Positions 54,720-64,000 of a DNA stretch of 64,000 nt are shown here, piece by piece. Origin of the DNA: Epichloe hybrida. Taxonomy: Eukaryota > Ascomycota > Sordariomycetes > Hypocreales > Clavicipitaceae. The translations under genes were made by a program, and so were the position numbers. Each line of letters opens with the position of its first letter. Within the stretch, counting starts at the first letter, position 1. Below the pieces are notes generated by a model. That model ran no database searches and was not told the DNA's origin. It saw nothing but the letters and a program-made list of their open reading frames with translations. The DNA lies in contig JAFEKR010000045.1 in NCBI GenBank assembly GCA_019022495.1, positions 248,001-312,000 on the forward strand, given 5' to 3'.

Positions 54720-57700
54720 TTACTCTATTTCCGTGTCTTCCGCAATCAGCGCTACACCGTCGACGGCCTCTCCTTGGAAGACTTTTGTTCCCTCATATGT
54801 TACTCGTCGCCATCCACACGCTTCTTTGCTGTCTTTGATCCATTCCATCGTCGGGAAGTAGTGGTCGTTCTTCTTATTGTTATGACCCAGGGCACGCTAT
54901 CAAAGGTGACTGCCTTGAGGCGGAAGTCTGTAAGCCTGTTAGAGATTATTTGGGTATATCCGGCTGGGCCGGCTGGGGTGGAAGGTGTGAGCACAAATCA
55001 GAACTTACAGGTATTGTCGGGAATCTTTCGAGTGGCAGCAATGAAAGACGCGAGATCAGGCGTAGGCTGGCCATTCACGTGGGTGATGAAATTGGTAGGT
55101 GCCACACCGTACTGGTAAGCCGGCGAGCCACGGATTCGGCTGGATACATACACCTCGCTGTGAAGCTTGCTGATCTGTTGGCGAACGGCCTGATGGGGTC
55201 GATGAAGAATGGCGCCGCAGAACGAAACAGCACGGTCAGTCTCCATATCGTCGGCGGGTACTGTTGCCAGCTGCAACTTGACCTCCTCGCATTCTCGCAC
55301 AATCACGGCATCCAGTACTTCATTAGAGTACATGACATCAAAGTCAGAAATGGTGGTGCAGATCTTGCCGTTCAAGGTCAATATGATGTCACCCTCCAGA
55401 AGGAATACTGGCTGGTTGACGCGCTCGAACGTCCTCTTGCTGACCATGAACAACTGGTGGTGAGACCTGTTGGCCTGTGTCACCTTCTTGACCCAATCAT
55501 CGGAAACCCCCATGACAGACGCCTGGGACATTTGAATGGCTCGGAATTCGACGGGCAAAAGGCGCAATTTGGGGGACTCGCCCTTTTGGATCGTGGAAAG
55601 GACGGGAAGCAGCGTTGGTGTGCCCAAGCCCAAATAATACTCCTCGTCTCGCTGACTGCATGGAGATCGTTCACCCAGATAGGAGAGCCACAGTGCTTGA
55701 ACCGTGCCGTCGGGGGAAACCAGTACACCACTGTTGCACGTGGAACCCAAGTTGCTGTCGATGGTAATGGCGTCTACATTGACGGCACGGTATCGAGGAG
55801 CACCACTGTTGGCGGGAATCGCCACGGCAGTGATTTCTGTCACGGTGGTGGCGCCATGCACAACGCGTCCAATCCTGTTATGGCCCAGGAAATACGTCTT
55901 GGCTCCCTGGGTGAGATGCTCGCTGCTGAGCCTGGCGCTCTGAACGGGGGCGTCGACCAGAGCAGGGTCGTATTGAATGATGGCGTAATTCTGAAGCGGG
56001 TGCAAGAAGATGACTCTGCCCTCGACAATGATGGAGTCGGCAATGGTCACGGTAATGTCGCAAAGATCGTAGGGCACAATGGCACGAGAGATGAGAACGA
56101 GTCCTTTGCCAGCATCAATGACCAAGCCCATTCCCCACCTGCGGTTTTTGGGGAAACCATCCAGTTTGACAGGCATCGTGCAGTTTACGTGAACAAAACT
56201 GCGAATCAGCTCAGCAATACCGGGGTGAGGCATGTGGTCCAACTCGATGAATGCAGCCGAGCGCCGAGCAGGCGGCACGGGAGGCAGCGGGTCTCCCAGA
56301 TCGGTGAAGTCCCACAGTCCAGTTTCGTCATTTCTGACAGCCTGCTTCATTTTGGATGACCAGTGGCGGTCCACGTAAACGACAGTGGTGTTGAGGGTAT
56401 GCAAGTCCCTCAAATGCTTGTATGTTACAACCACCCTCGCCTTGTCAGGGATGCCCTTCACAACCTCTATGAAAGTGTCCAGATCAGGGACCCTCTTATG
56501 GTCGATGCTTTGGACAACCCATCCATTATCAGTGTTGTCGAACTTGAAAGACCCTGCAGATTCGCAGACGTAAACGCCCTGGACGGCCACAGCATAGAGA
56601 CGGGCTTGTTGGTAAGACAGGTTGTGAAAGCTTGCGCCAGCTACCGAAACAAAGCGATCGGGAGTGATGCTGTGCAAGTCTCCAACCTCGATGTTCACCT
56701 TGACATCTTCGCCACCACGCTGAAGTTGAAGCTCAATAGTGCTGCCAACATTCGAGTCCAGCAAGTCGTCCAGTCGAAGAAACTGTGTAATGAGCTCTCC
56801 ATTCACCTTGACCAGGACGTCGCCCTCCTCAATCTTGTCATCAGATGGTCCAGAGGGCAAAACAATCTCGGCAACAAGCATGTTGGTTTCGTTGGGGAAA
56901 GCTTTTCGAATCTCCGCTTCCCATTCAGGAGTGAGACCCAACCTGCGGCACTCATCGAAGGGTTTCAAAAGAAACTGACATTGAATATCACCGCGCGTGA
57001 CTGGCTGGCCTTGTTGGATACATTGAAGCGCACGCAGTGGTCGGTCCAGCGGCAGGAAATAATCGGTCGAGGCGCCATCGGAACGCCCGCCTGCTTGCAA
57101 CGCGACGGCAGATCCATCTCTGCTCACCACGGGACTGCCAGAACTACCTCCGCTAGCAGCCGCGTTGGCCTGATAGTAGCACGTGTTGAAATCGCTGTAG
57201 CCTTCGCCATATTCGGGGGCGTTACGGTCGAGGCGGCTGATTACGCCCGAAAGAATACTGAGTTTCTCACCAGCATCGTTACCAACGACTCGGATCTCAA
57301 CACCAACTGATGACGGGGGAGGGGAAGGGGGAGCATTAGTCATCGCCAGTCATAAAAATTGAGGTTGCACAAGGCGAACGAACCTTTAGCCCGGTCGGGA
57401 CTAAGGTCCAGACCATCGACGAGCATATATTTGATCGCTTTGGGGTCGTAACGCAATATACCAAAGTCGTGAACTGGGTCCCGGTAGACTGGATAACAGT
57501 CGACCTCTTCGTGGTTGTCGAAGACACAGTGGCCCCAGAAAGGCCCTGCGCCAACTACGTGCCGGTTGGTCAAAATATATCTGTATCTTCATGGTTAGTA
57601 TATGCAAAGCAATTTGACGACTTTCGGCAATGCCAGCGTTTGAGAACGACAAACCCCCGTTTGGAGTCCACGACAAATCCAGTAGCCTCGCTCGTCAAAG

Positions 57701-58001
57701 CCTGGTCGGTGTCAAAAGAACAAGTCTGGCAGAATCGAATTGCCACGACGTTTCGCACAACTTTCTGGATAGTGCTCTGCCATTCCCCTGAGCTTCCTGG
57801 TGTGCCGACAAACATAGCCGCGGTGGCGTGCATGTCATCTCCCAGGACGGGTTCGCCATCGTATTCGACCGCCTCGTCAATGTCAGGGGTATTGTCACCG
57901 GGAGACAGCTTTCCATTGACGGCACGTTTGGCAGGGGGGGTATTCGTGGGTGAGAAGCCAGCTTTTCTCTTGCCTCTCGACGAGACGGTGGTTCCGTTCA
58001 T
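54720..58001 (-). CDS. NMA111: Nuclear HtrA-like serine protease Nma111, with C-terminal frameshift
   Basis: Exons 58001-57655, 57580-57384, 57306-55009 and 54927 onward. Joins restore [14 protein letters not shown] and [13 protein letters not shown]. Nma111 is a nuclear, pro-apoptotic trypsin-like protease that degrades inhibitor-of-apoptosis proteins. A bipartite nuclear signal (GKRKAGF, PPAKR) lies at residues about 10-27. The catalytic triad is His123 (TNRHVVG), Asp154 (VHDFGIL) and Ser237 (GGSSGSPV). PDZ domains and a second, degenerate protease-PDZ half follow, as usual for the family. The last exon, as written, runs out of frame after VPWVIT at about 54880 and stops at 54800, giving 989 aa. 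One base inserted near 54873-54880 would recover [15 protein letters not shown] and continue to a stop at 54720, about 1,016 aa, the family length. It is either a genuine 1-bp deletion or a sequence error. Confidence 0.92.
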
Positions 58002-59352
58002 GCTGGGCAGGAGTTTTATGGTGTTGCTGGATTCTCACGACACGGGTCGCAAGAAATCCGGGCGAGGGGAGATGATGAGAGGGTTCCTTCTCGTTTGCGC
58101 ACAGCTCAGAGTAGAGCTTTACGAGGATGCAATGTTTCTGCCTGCCTTTTGACGCAAAGCGACGCCTCAGACCAAACGACGCTGGGCAAGGCAGCAAGCT
58201 CGTGATTCTCGTGATTCTCGTGACGAAGTAGCCGGCCGCAAAGGGTGACTGCGCATCTAGCTGGGACGGGATAAACGGACGTGTATATATGATGGCGCGC
58301 TGGAAGTGCAATGAACAATCTGAAGGAACCGGATCGCCGGCTGCTGGGAGGGTTGATGGATGCACAGGCAGTCCATGTGACGTGAGAATATGTATACGGG
58401 ATGGGGCAAAACAGATGCCAGAAAGGGCGGATCAGCAGGATAATTATTGCAGCCCGCCCGCCCACCTTTGCCAATTGGTGTGGTGGTGCTGTGGTTGGTG
58501 GCGTGGATGGCGTGGATGGCGGATGGCGGATGGCGGATCGGACGGAAGTCTTACCGGCTCTGCAGCCTGGAGGCTGGGTGGGCTGGGTGCTGGCTGGCCC
58601 TGCTGCGGCAGCCAGTGCAGTGCCCTTGGTACGGAGCAGGCAGGAGCCCGCAGGGGGCCCTGTGCCCAGTCGGTGGCAGGACTGACAGCGGGACGCGTGG
58701 TGGGTGGTTGGCGTGGACAACCCCCCTGCTCCTTGCAAACAAGCGGGCAGGGCAGGAGCAGCCAAGTTCGGCCATGCAACAAAACGACAAGTAGGCAATG
58801 AGGCATGCAAGACATGCAAGACATGCAAGGCTAACAACTTACTAAAACCAACGGTGCACTCCCGTCCGCACTATCTGGCTGTCGTGCATTTGCATCTCTG
58901 CCAAAAGAGCATTGGCACGTCACACGGCACCTTACGTCAAGCTTGCAAAAAACAACATGTCGTGCCCCTCAAAGAAGCAATCCTCGAGCAATCCTCGTCG
59001 TACAACCTCGAACGGCACGGGGCCGACAACGGATGGGAAGAACTGCATCGAGGAAACAGCAGCGGTGACCACTTAAGTGATGATGCATGGTTTTGCTTCT
59101 ACGGCTTGCTAAGCACATGTGTGCGTCTTCACTTCGGAATACCAGAGCCCCGGCTTCATTGCAAAGTAACATGTTCTTGTACTGCGGTTCGGTCGTTTTT
59201 TCAAGCCGCGTTCGAACTATTTCCCTGCCTCATCTATTGTGGAAGCCAATCCTGTTCTCAGTCTCATGATGCAATTGTACCAAACTGCGTCACATCAAAC
59301 AGGTCCCAAATGTAACGGCAAATCATGCCCAGCGAAAACCTCCAAGGCGGTT
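58002..59352. other. 1.35-kb intergenic region with short tandem repeats
   Basis: No supported gene. Contains GGCGTGGATGGCGGATGGC repeats at about 58500-58540 and three ACATGCAAG units at about 58805-58831. Frames on both strands are short, Cys/Trp-rich by composition and unlike proteins. Confidence 0.5.
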
Positions 59353-60053
59353 TCACATCTCGTCCGCGCAGTACTCCCTCTTTGGCTCCGTCTTAAAAAC
59401 GATCTCATCGTCCTGAGAATCGTACTTTGGCTCATTCTTGAGCCTCTTCACCTTGCAGCTCGCCATCTGATCTATCAAACTGTCAGCCAAAGCGTACTCG
59501 TAAACCCCTCAATCTCCAAATCGCACATGACATACCAGCACCTCTTTTCCGAGGCGTACTTTTCCCAGGCGCGTCCTCCTCATCATCATCAACGTCCTCG
59601 GCCTCCTCAAGAGCCATGGCCCTTGCCTTGCTCGGGCCCTTCTTGCGAGCTGCAAACACTGATCAGTCGGGTTCTAAGATGACATGAATACCAAAAGCAG
59701 CAGCATCCAAGACATACGAGTTGTACTCTTTGAAGGAGGACTTCCCCCGCCTTCGCCTCTCTCCTCAAACTCGTCTATGCTCTTTTTTATTTGTGACCAC
59801 GTGTTTTGTAGTGACTTCGTCGTGCGCCCAGGCAAATCGATCTTTTGCCAGTCGATGGGCCTTCCACCCTCTCGCAGCTGCGCGATGATGCGAAGAAGAA
59901 GCTGGTACTGCACCGGAAAGGTCAGGGGAAAAAAAAAAAGAACTAGCTATGTACTCATTAGTACGGCATCGAAGAAGGTAGACTCACCTTGGCTTCCTGA
60001 GTCCACGGCTGGCCTCTGGGCTGACGAGCCCCGGACGCGGCTGAAGAGCCCAT
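59353..60053 (-). CDS. Small SANT/Myb-like protein
   Basis: Four exons (60053-59988, 59907-59718, 59649-59536, 59471-59353) give 163 codons, or 162 aa. All introns are GT-AG and keep frame. The N-terminal part joins to WTQEAKYQLLLRIIAQLR, followed by GGRPIDWQKIDLPGRTTKSLQNTWSQIKKSI. The spacing of Trp residues and the helix-turn-helix-like pattern resemble a Myb/SANT-type domain found in many short ascomycete proteins. The C-terminal half is charged, with TPRKKGPSKARAMALEEAEDVDDDEEDAP, then KVKRLKNEPKYDSQDD and an acidic Lys-containing end. This suggests a nuclear protein. The exact role is unknown. The exon boundaries are my reconstruction; exons 3 and 4 are supported by splice signals and charge pattern more than by homology. 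Confidence 0.7.
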
Positions 60054-60070
60054 GGTGGTATGAAGTTTCG

Positions 60071-60089
60071 AAAAAAAAAAAAAAAAAAA
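60071..60089. repeat. A19 homopolymer in the SANT-like gene promoter/leader
   Basis: Nineteen uninterrupted A lie 18 bp upstream (minus strand) of the ATG at 60053; on the transcribed strand it is a T-run. Confidence 0.9.
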
Positions 60090-60190
60090 CCTCAAGATGT
60101 GACGAAGCACCGAGATATATTCCGAAACAGACCGGGCTGGCAGAGTAAAAGTTGACAATAAGTCTTCGCGAGGCGAGTATGAAATTTCTA

Positions 60191-60470
60191 CCAGCTAGAG
60201 TGAAGAGGGATGGATCAGAAAGAAGAGAAAGAACAGCAGTAGAAGTGGACGAGGATAACGAGTAGACGACAGATTAGCTCTCCATGTACCTCGTGCTCTA
60301 TACTCGAGTCCCAAGCGAGATGCACTCTTCCCAGCTAGACTAAAGTGCCGATGAGAAAGAAGAGACGGAAGAGGAAGAGCAGCAGTAGAAGTAGGGAACT
60401 ATAACGAGTAGACAGTGATAAGCTTTCGATGTCCCCGGTGCTATATACTAAGTCCGTCCCAGAGAGAAAC
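60191..60470. repeat. Diverged 140-bp tandem duplication
   Basis: Both units start CCAGCTAGA (60191 and 60331) and share AGAAAGAAGAGA, AGCAGTAGAAGT, AACGAGTAGAC and a CGTGCT/GGTGCT-TATACT segment in the same order. They differ by many substitutions and small gaps, so the duplication is old. Confidence 0.8.
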
Positions 60471-60959
60471 TATCTTGTGTGAAGTGAGGAAAATGTGAGG
60501 GGTGAAGGCTTCCGGCACTTTCTGCGCAAAACTCGCCCTACGTTAAGTTCTGTCCCGGCCAGGACTTTGCTTTCGTCTAGCTAGTGGCGTGAAGTCGAGC
60601 AGGTCGCAGGTCGCACTGCTCGATCAAGTAGAAGCACTTCACTTGGAGGGGAAAGGAAGTGCGAACCATCATTCGTTCCGAGCTACATATGTGCATCCGT
60701 TAACTGGTATCGGATGATTTGACGATTCGCTAGCTGAAAGCACACAACTTCCCCCTCGAGGCGTTGCCACCAGCTTGTCATTACACACATGCAGCCTCAT
60801 GAACCTGAGAGCCATCATCATCCGTGAGGGTATAGTTATTTGCCTACGTGATCATCCCATAGCCGCAACTCCATCTCCAGCATGCTACATCAAAGCCATA
60901 TATATCCCCGTGTGAATCCAGCAAAGCCAAACCCAGCCAAACCCAGCCCGAAAAATCAT

Positions 60960-63640
60960 TTAGCCAGTTCGTCTCATCTTGTCTCTATATGCCATAAACT
61001 CACGCATCCGATCCTGATGTTCAACACATGCATCCATCCACCGTCGTCTAACATCATTGTCTTGTTGCACCCAGTTAAAATATTCCTGTATCTCCGTATC
61101 GCCACGTGCCCCTAGGAACCCATATCCCTTGGCTTCTCTCTTTTCAGATATCAGAGTTTTCCTTGTAGCAAAATGGTCCACAACTTGACCATTGAAGGAA
61201 TCCCATTGGCGCAAGTAATCTTCAAACTCTGCCAGGTACGTGTTCCACGACGCAGTGTTTGGCTTCATTCCTTCTATAGCAACGGTAGGGTGTAAGCGCG
61301 GCGCCACGGGGGGCTCGGGAAACTCCAACGGCTGCGGGTTAGATAATCTGCCAGGGAAGAAATCCGAGGCCTTGCTTTCAAAAGGCAAGTTATCTTTCAA
61401 GCTACTGAATGAGCCCAGTCCTTCTTTTTGCTGGGCGAACGGAGCCACGTTCTTCAAATCTGCGAAGCTGGCTCTGAACTCTTCGCTGTCCTCTGATCCG
61501 GCGGCGTTTGTATCCAGGGGGACCTTCGCAGGACGCTGTGGCATCTCCTCAGACGAGGCACCATCGACGTTGCCAGCTCGCCACTCTGGGCGAGATGGTT
61601 CAACGTGGATATTTCGCGCAAATTGAGCTTTCAGACCTTCCGAAGATGGTGTGTCGATGTCCATGGCCTGTGGGCTGCCTGTCGCTACTGGGCGTGCCTG
61701 CGCCTGGGCACTCCTCCCACGCCAGTCATATGTCTCTTCTTCGCTGCTGCTTTCTTCAACCGACGCAGCTGTTCCTGCCGTTGGCTTAGCTTTTGATCTT
61801 CTAGAATTGGCTCGACTGGTACGCGTCGGCGAGACAGACGGGCCAGGTGCGGGCTGTGGCACAAATGTCTGCGGTCCGAACTTGTCGCTCCACCCCTCAG
61901 CATTGAAACCGCTCTCGGCCTGCGAAGCATCAGAGGTAGTATTAGTACTATCATTGCGGCGCATGGCAGGACGCTTAATATGCGATCGGCGAGTTCGGCG
62001 ACTGCCGGGGGAAGGCCAGTTACCCACATTCGCATCAGCTTCTCCCGTGCCTGCATTGAACTGCCAAGTATTTGAGCCTTCATCGTTGGCGAAACTCGTG
62101 TTGATATCGTCAACGCTGCTCTTTGCAAAGCCAATTCCGCCCGACGTCGTATCTGCCTCCCTGAATGTGTCATCGTCGACGGGAAAGCTGAAGCTGTTGT
62201 TTCGACTTTGGTTAGTCAATTTTTCATGTTGCAATTTGTTCTCATAAGAATTCATGGATACGCCCCATGAAATCTTCCTGTTTGGACACAGGCTATCATC
62301 CTTGAAGTTAATAAGCTCATTTAGGATGCTGGTCTGCTTCCGCTCGAAAGAAATAGATGTGACACTGTCACAGTTGGCTCCACTCGGAAGTATATCAGGA
62401 TTGATGGTTCTTGAACTTTCAATTTCTATAGTCGGGGATAGGTGCTTGGTGCCAGTGTTTGGTGGGGTTGACTTGGGTGTCAAAGAATTTTGCGATGCAG
62501 AGCAAGCTTGACTGTAGGGGTTTCCATACATTGAAGGTCCGTCCATGTTATTCGATGCTGTTATTTTGTGAGTTAGCAAAGCAAAACTGACAGCACAGAC
62601 AAGATACTGTTCGATCGACATACATTTGTTTTCGGTGCCAAAGTCTGGAGTTGACGTCTGAACGGGGTCCGGGTTCGCAGGTCCAGCATTTGATCCAGCA
62701 TCGGGGCGAGATTTGAAGGGGCTTCTAGTGTATGATGCAGTGTCTCCATTCGCATTCGCACTCTGGGGCTGTTGGCCACTATTTGGGTCCTGGCCCGGCC
62801 GTGTCGAGGTACTTGAGTTGTTTTTCTCCCTGAACCGGCTCAGAGGATCAGCCATCGGGTTTGGCCCAGGTCTTTGAGGTGGAGGCAGAGGTACGTCTCG
62901 ACGCTCGGAACTCGAATAATTCCGACTCGACACGGGAGGCTCGTCACCCGGCATGGTCGAGCGAGGATAGTATCCGGACTTTTTGGAGCCAAACGAGGCT
63001 TCGGCTCGCTGCCTCGCAGATTCGGTGCGTGGAGGTTGTCGCGGTGGTGGAGGAGGAGGAGGTTCAGTCGGCCGGGGCTCTTTCTGCGCATTCTTGCGCA
63101 TATTCTCGAATGCTTTGGCGGCGTTCCTCTTGGCCTCGTGATCTGACCCGAACGTCTGCTTCGCTGTAGGTGGAACACCACTTGAGAACCTCGTCTGCCA
63201 TCGTTGAGCCCCCGACTGCGCATTCTTGGAGTTTTGTGTATTTCGCGCGGCGTTTGCTCCAGCATTCGTCCGTCGGGGCGGCGTTGGAAATTGTGCACCA
63301 GCATTGGCCCAGGGATTGCCTTTGACGCCAGAGGCCCCAGGATATCGGCTGCGTCCAAGTATGGCATCGTATCTGGACTTTTCACTTGGGTCGGAGAGAA
63401 CTTCGTTGGCGGCCTGGATTATTTGGAACTTTGCATTGACCTCTTGTTCTCGGCCAGGGTTTCTGTCCGGGTGATATTTGAGAGCTGTGCCACCAAGGTC
63501 AGCGCAATATCCGATAAGCAAATATCTCGTGCAGCCAAGAGCGATGTCCTACCCAGCTTTCGAAACTGCTTCTTGACATCGTTTATGTCTGCATCTCGAG
63601 GCAGTTCAAGGTCAGCGTAGTAATCCCTTTGAGCTGCCAT
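60960..63640 (-). CDS. J-domain (DnaJ/Hsp40) protein with long disordered tail
   Basis: Three exons (63640-63553, 63484-62624, 62557-60960) give 849 codons, or 848 aa. The N terminus MAAQRDYYADLELPRDADINDVKKQFRKL joins to ALKYHPDRNPGREQEVNAKFQ. This makes a complete J domain (about 5-70) with the HPD motif that stimulates Hsp70 ATPase. Intron 2 removes a segment with in-frame codons; splicing it gives TENKSSNNMDGPSMYG. The rest is low complexity, rich in Pro, Ser, Asn and Arg (PPPPPPPRQPPRTESARQRAE), with a conserved-looking C-terminal helix region (WNTYLAEFEDYLRQWDSFNGQVVDHF, ending FMAYRDKMRRTG). There is no zinc finger or G/F-rich linker, so it is a class C (type III) J protein. Similar ascomycete proteins exist but lack a firm function. 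Confidence 0.88.
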
Positions 63641-64000
63641 GACGCCGGGCTAGGCAAGTCGCCAAGGACAGGAGACTAGAGTGATGCAATGGGCTTCCGA
63701 GGGATTCTCTCCAACCAGCATAGCAGTCGCTCGCGTGACAAGGGGCGCGTCGTTTTTGAAGATGGTTCCACGACGAGAGAATTCGTCTGTTCGGTCACCG
63801 GGTTGGAGCAAATAGCAAAGTCTAGAAGAATGGAAACGAGACCTAGGTCATGGCAAGACAACAACATCAGCAATCCATAAGCAGAACACAGTGAAGGATG
63901 GCAGTGCGACTGGTCGGTCATCCACGGCACACTCGGGTCAGATGACGACGAGAAGCTGCAGCTACAAATGTCAGGCTATGGATTCAGCTTACCGATACCA
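63641..64000. other. Right edge of the window, upstream of the J-domain gene
   Basis: These 360 bp should contain the J-domain gene promoter. No start of another gene or RNA was recognised before the window ends. Confidence 0.5.

Larger units (their letters stand above)
60054..60959. other. Intergenic between SANT-like and J-domain genes
   Basis: 906 bp. Holds the promoter of the SANT-like gene, the tandem duplication 60191-60470 and the 3' UTR of the J-domain gene. Confidence 0.55.

Noticed and set aside
54950..56359. 469-codon plus-strand open frame opposite NMA111
   Set aside because: It mirrors the protease coding strand; GC-rich third positions explain its openness.
17595..60959. Biosynthetic or defence gene cluster
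   Set aside because: The genes are unrelated housekeeping functions with mixed orientation.

Overview
The window is eukaryotic DNA from a filamentous ascomycete, Pezizomycotina and probably Sordariomycetes/Hypocreales. The genes have one to four short introns (about 55-115 bp) with GT-AG ends, and the products are fungal housekeeping proteins. The family assignments come from recognising motifs by eye; no search was run.

Two compartments meet at about 17.55 kb. Bases 1-17,550 are AT-rich and carry no intact gene. They hold decayed retrotransposons whose reading frames are full of TAG/TAA (and some TGA) stops where Gln, Trp or Arg codons would be expected, and TpA is abundant; this is what repeat-induced point mutation (RIP) leaves behind. 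A Ty1/copia element (1 to about 5756, plus strand, left end outside the window) is followed by a Ty3/gypsy element (about 5890-13,858, plus strand). The gypsy element is split by a 2,232-bp non-coding insertion with 9-bp terminal inverted repeats and a 10-bp target duplication (8733-10,964), itself full of satellites. A 235-bp solo LTR with a perfect 5-bp target duplication (14,272-14,506) sits in the same block and looks far less mutated than its surroundings. The stretch 14,512-17,540 is a decayed repeat that I cannot classify.

From 17.6 kb on, the DNA is ordinary gene-dense euchromatin. In order: a CYA5-like mitochondrial PPR protein (-) whose 3' end abuts the repeat block and is probably truncated; DEAD-box helicase Dbp7 (+); a small Gly/Ala-rich protein (+); Golgi protein Tvp15 (-); mitochondrial EF-G2/Mef2 (+); a GPI-anchored SUN-family wall protein (+); a Csn12-like PCI protein (-); mitochondrial-type acetyl-CoA acetyltransferase (-); Rad6/Ubc2 (+); conventional kinesin (+); a fungal multipass membrane protein (-); Ppm1 leucine carboxyl methyltransferase (+); Spt3 of SAGA (+); AP-2 sigma (+); a two-knuckle zinc protein (-); Ist1 (-); the HtrA-like protease Nma111 (-), with a frameshift near its C terminus; a small SANT-like protein (-); and a J-domain protein (-).

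The genes do not form a pathway or a cluster. Functions range over mitochondrial expression (PPR, Mef2), ribosome assembly (Dbp7), vesicle and endosome traffic (Tvp15, Aps2, Ist1, kinesin) and chromatin or ubiquitin control (Spt3, Rad6, Csn12). I found no tRNA, rRNA, CRISPR array or secondary-metabolite cluster. The most interesting signals are the nested insertion, the fresh-looking solo LTR, the gene broken at the repeat border, and the Nma111 frameshift.
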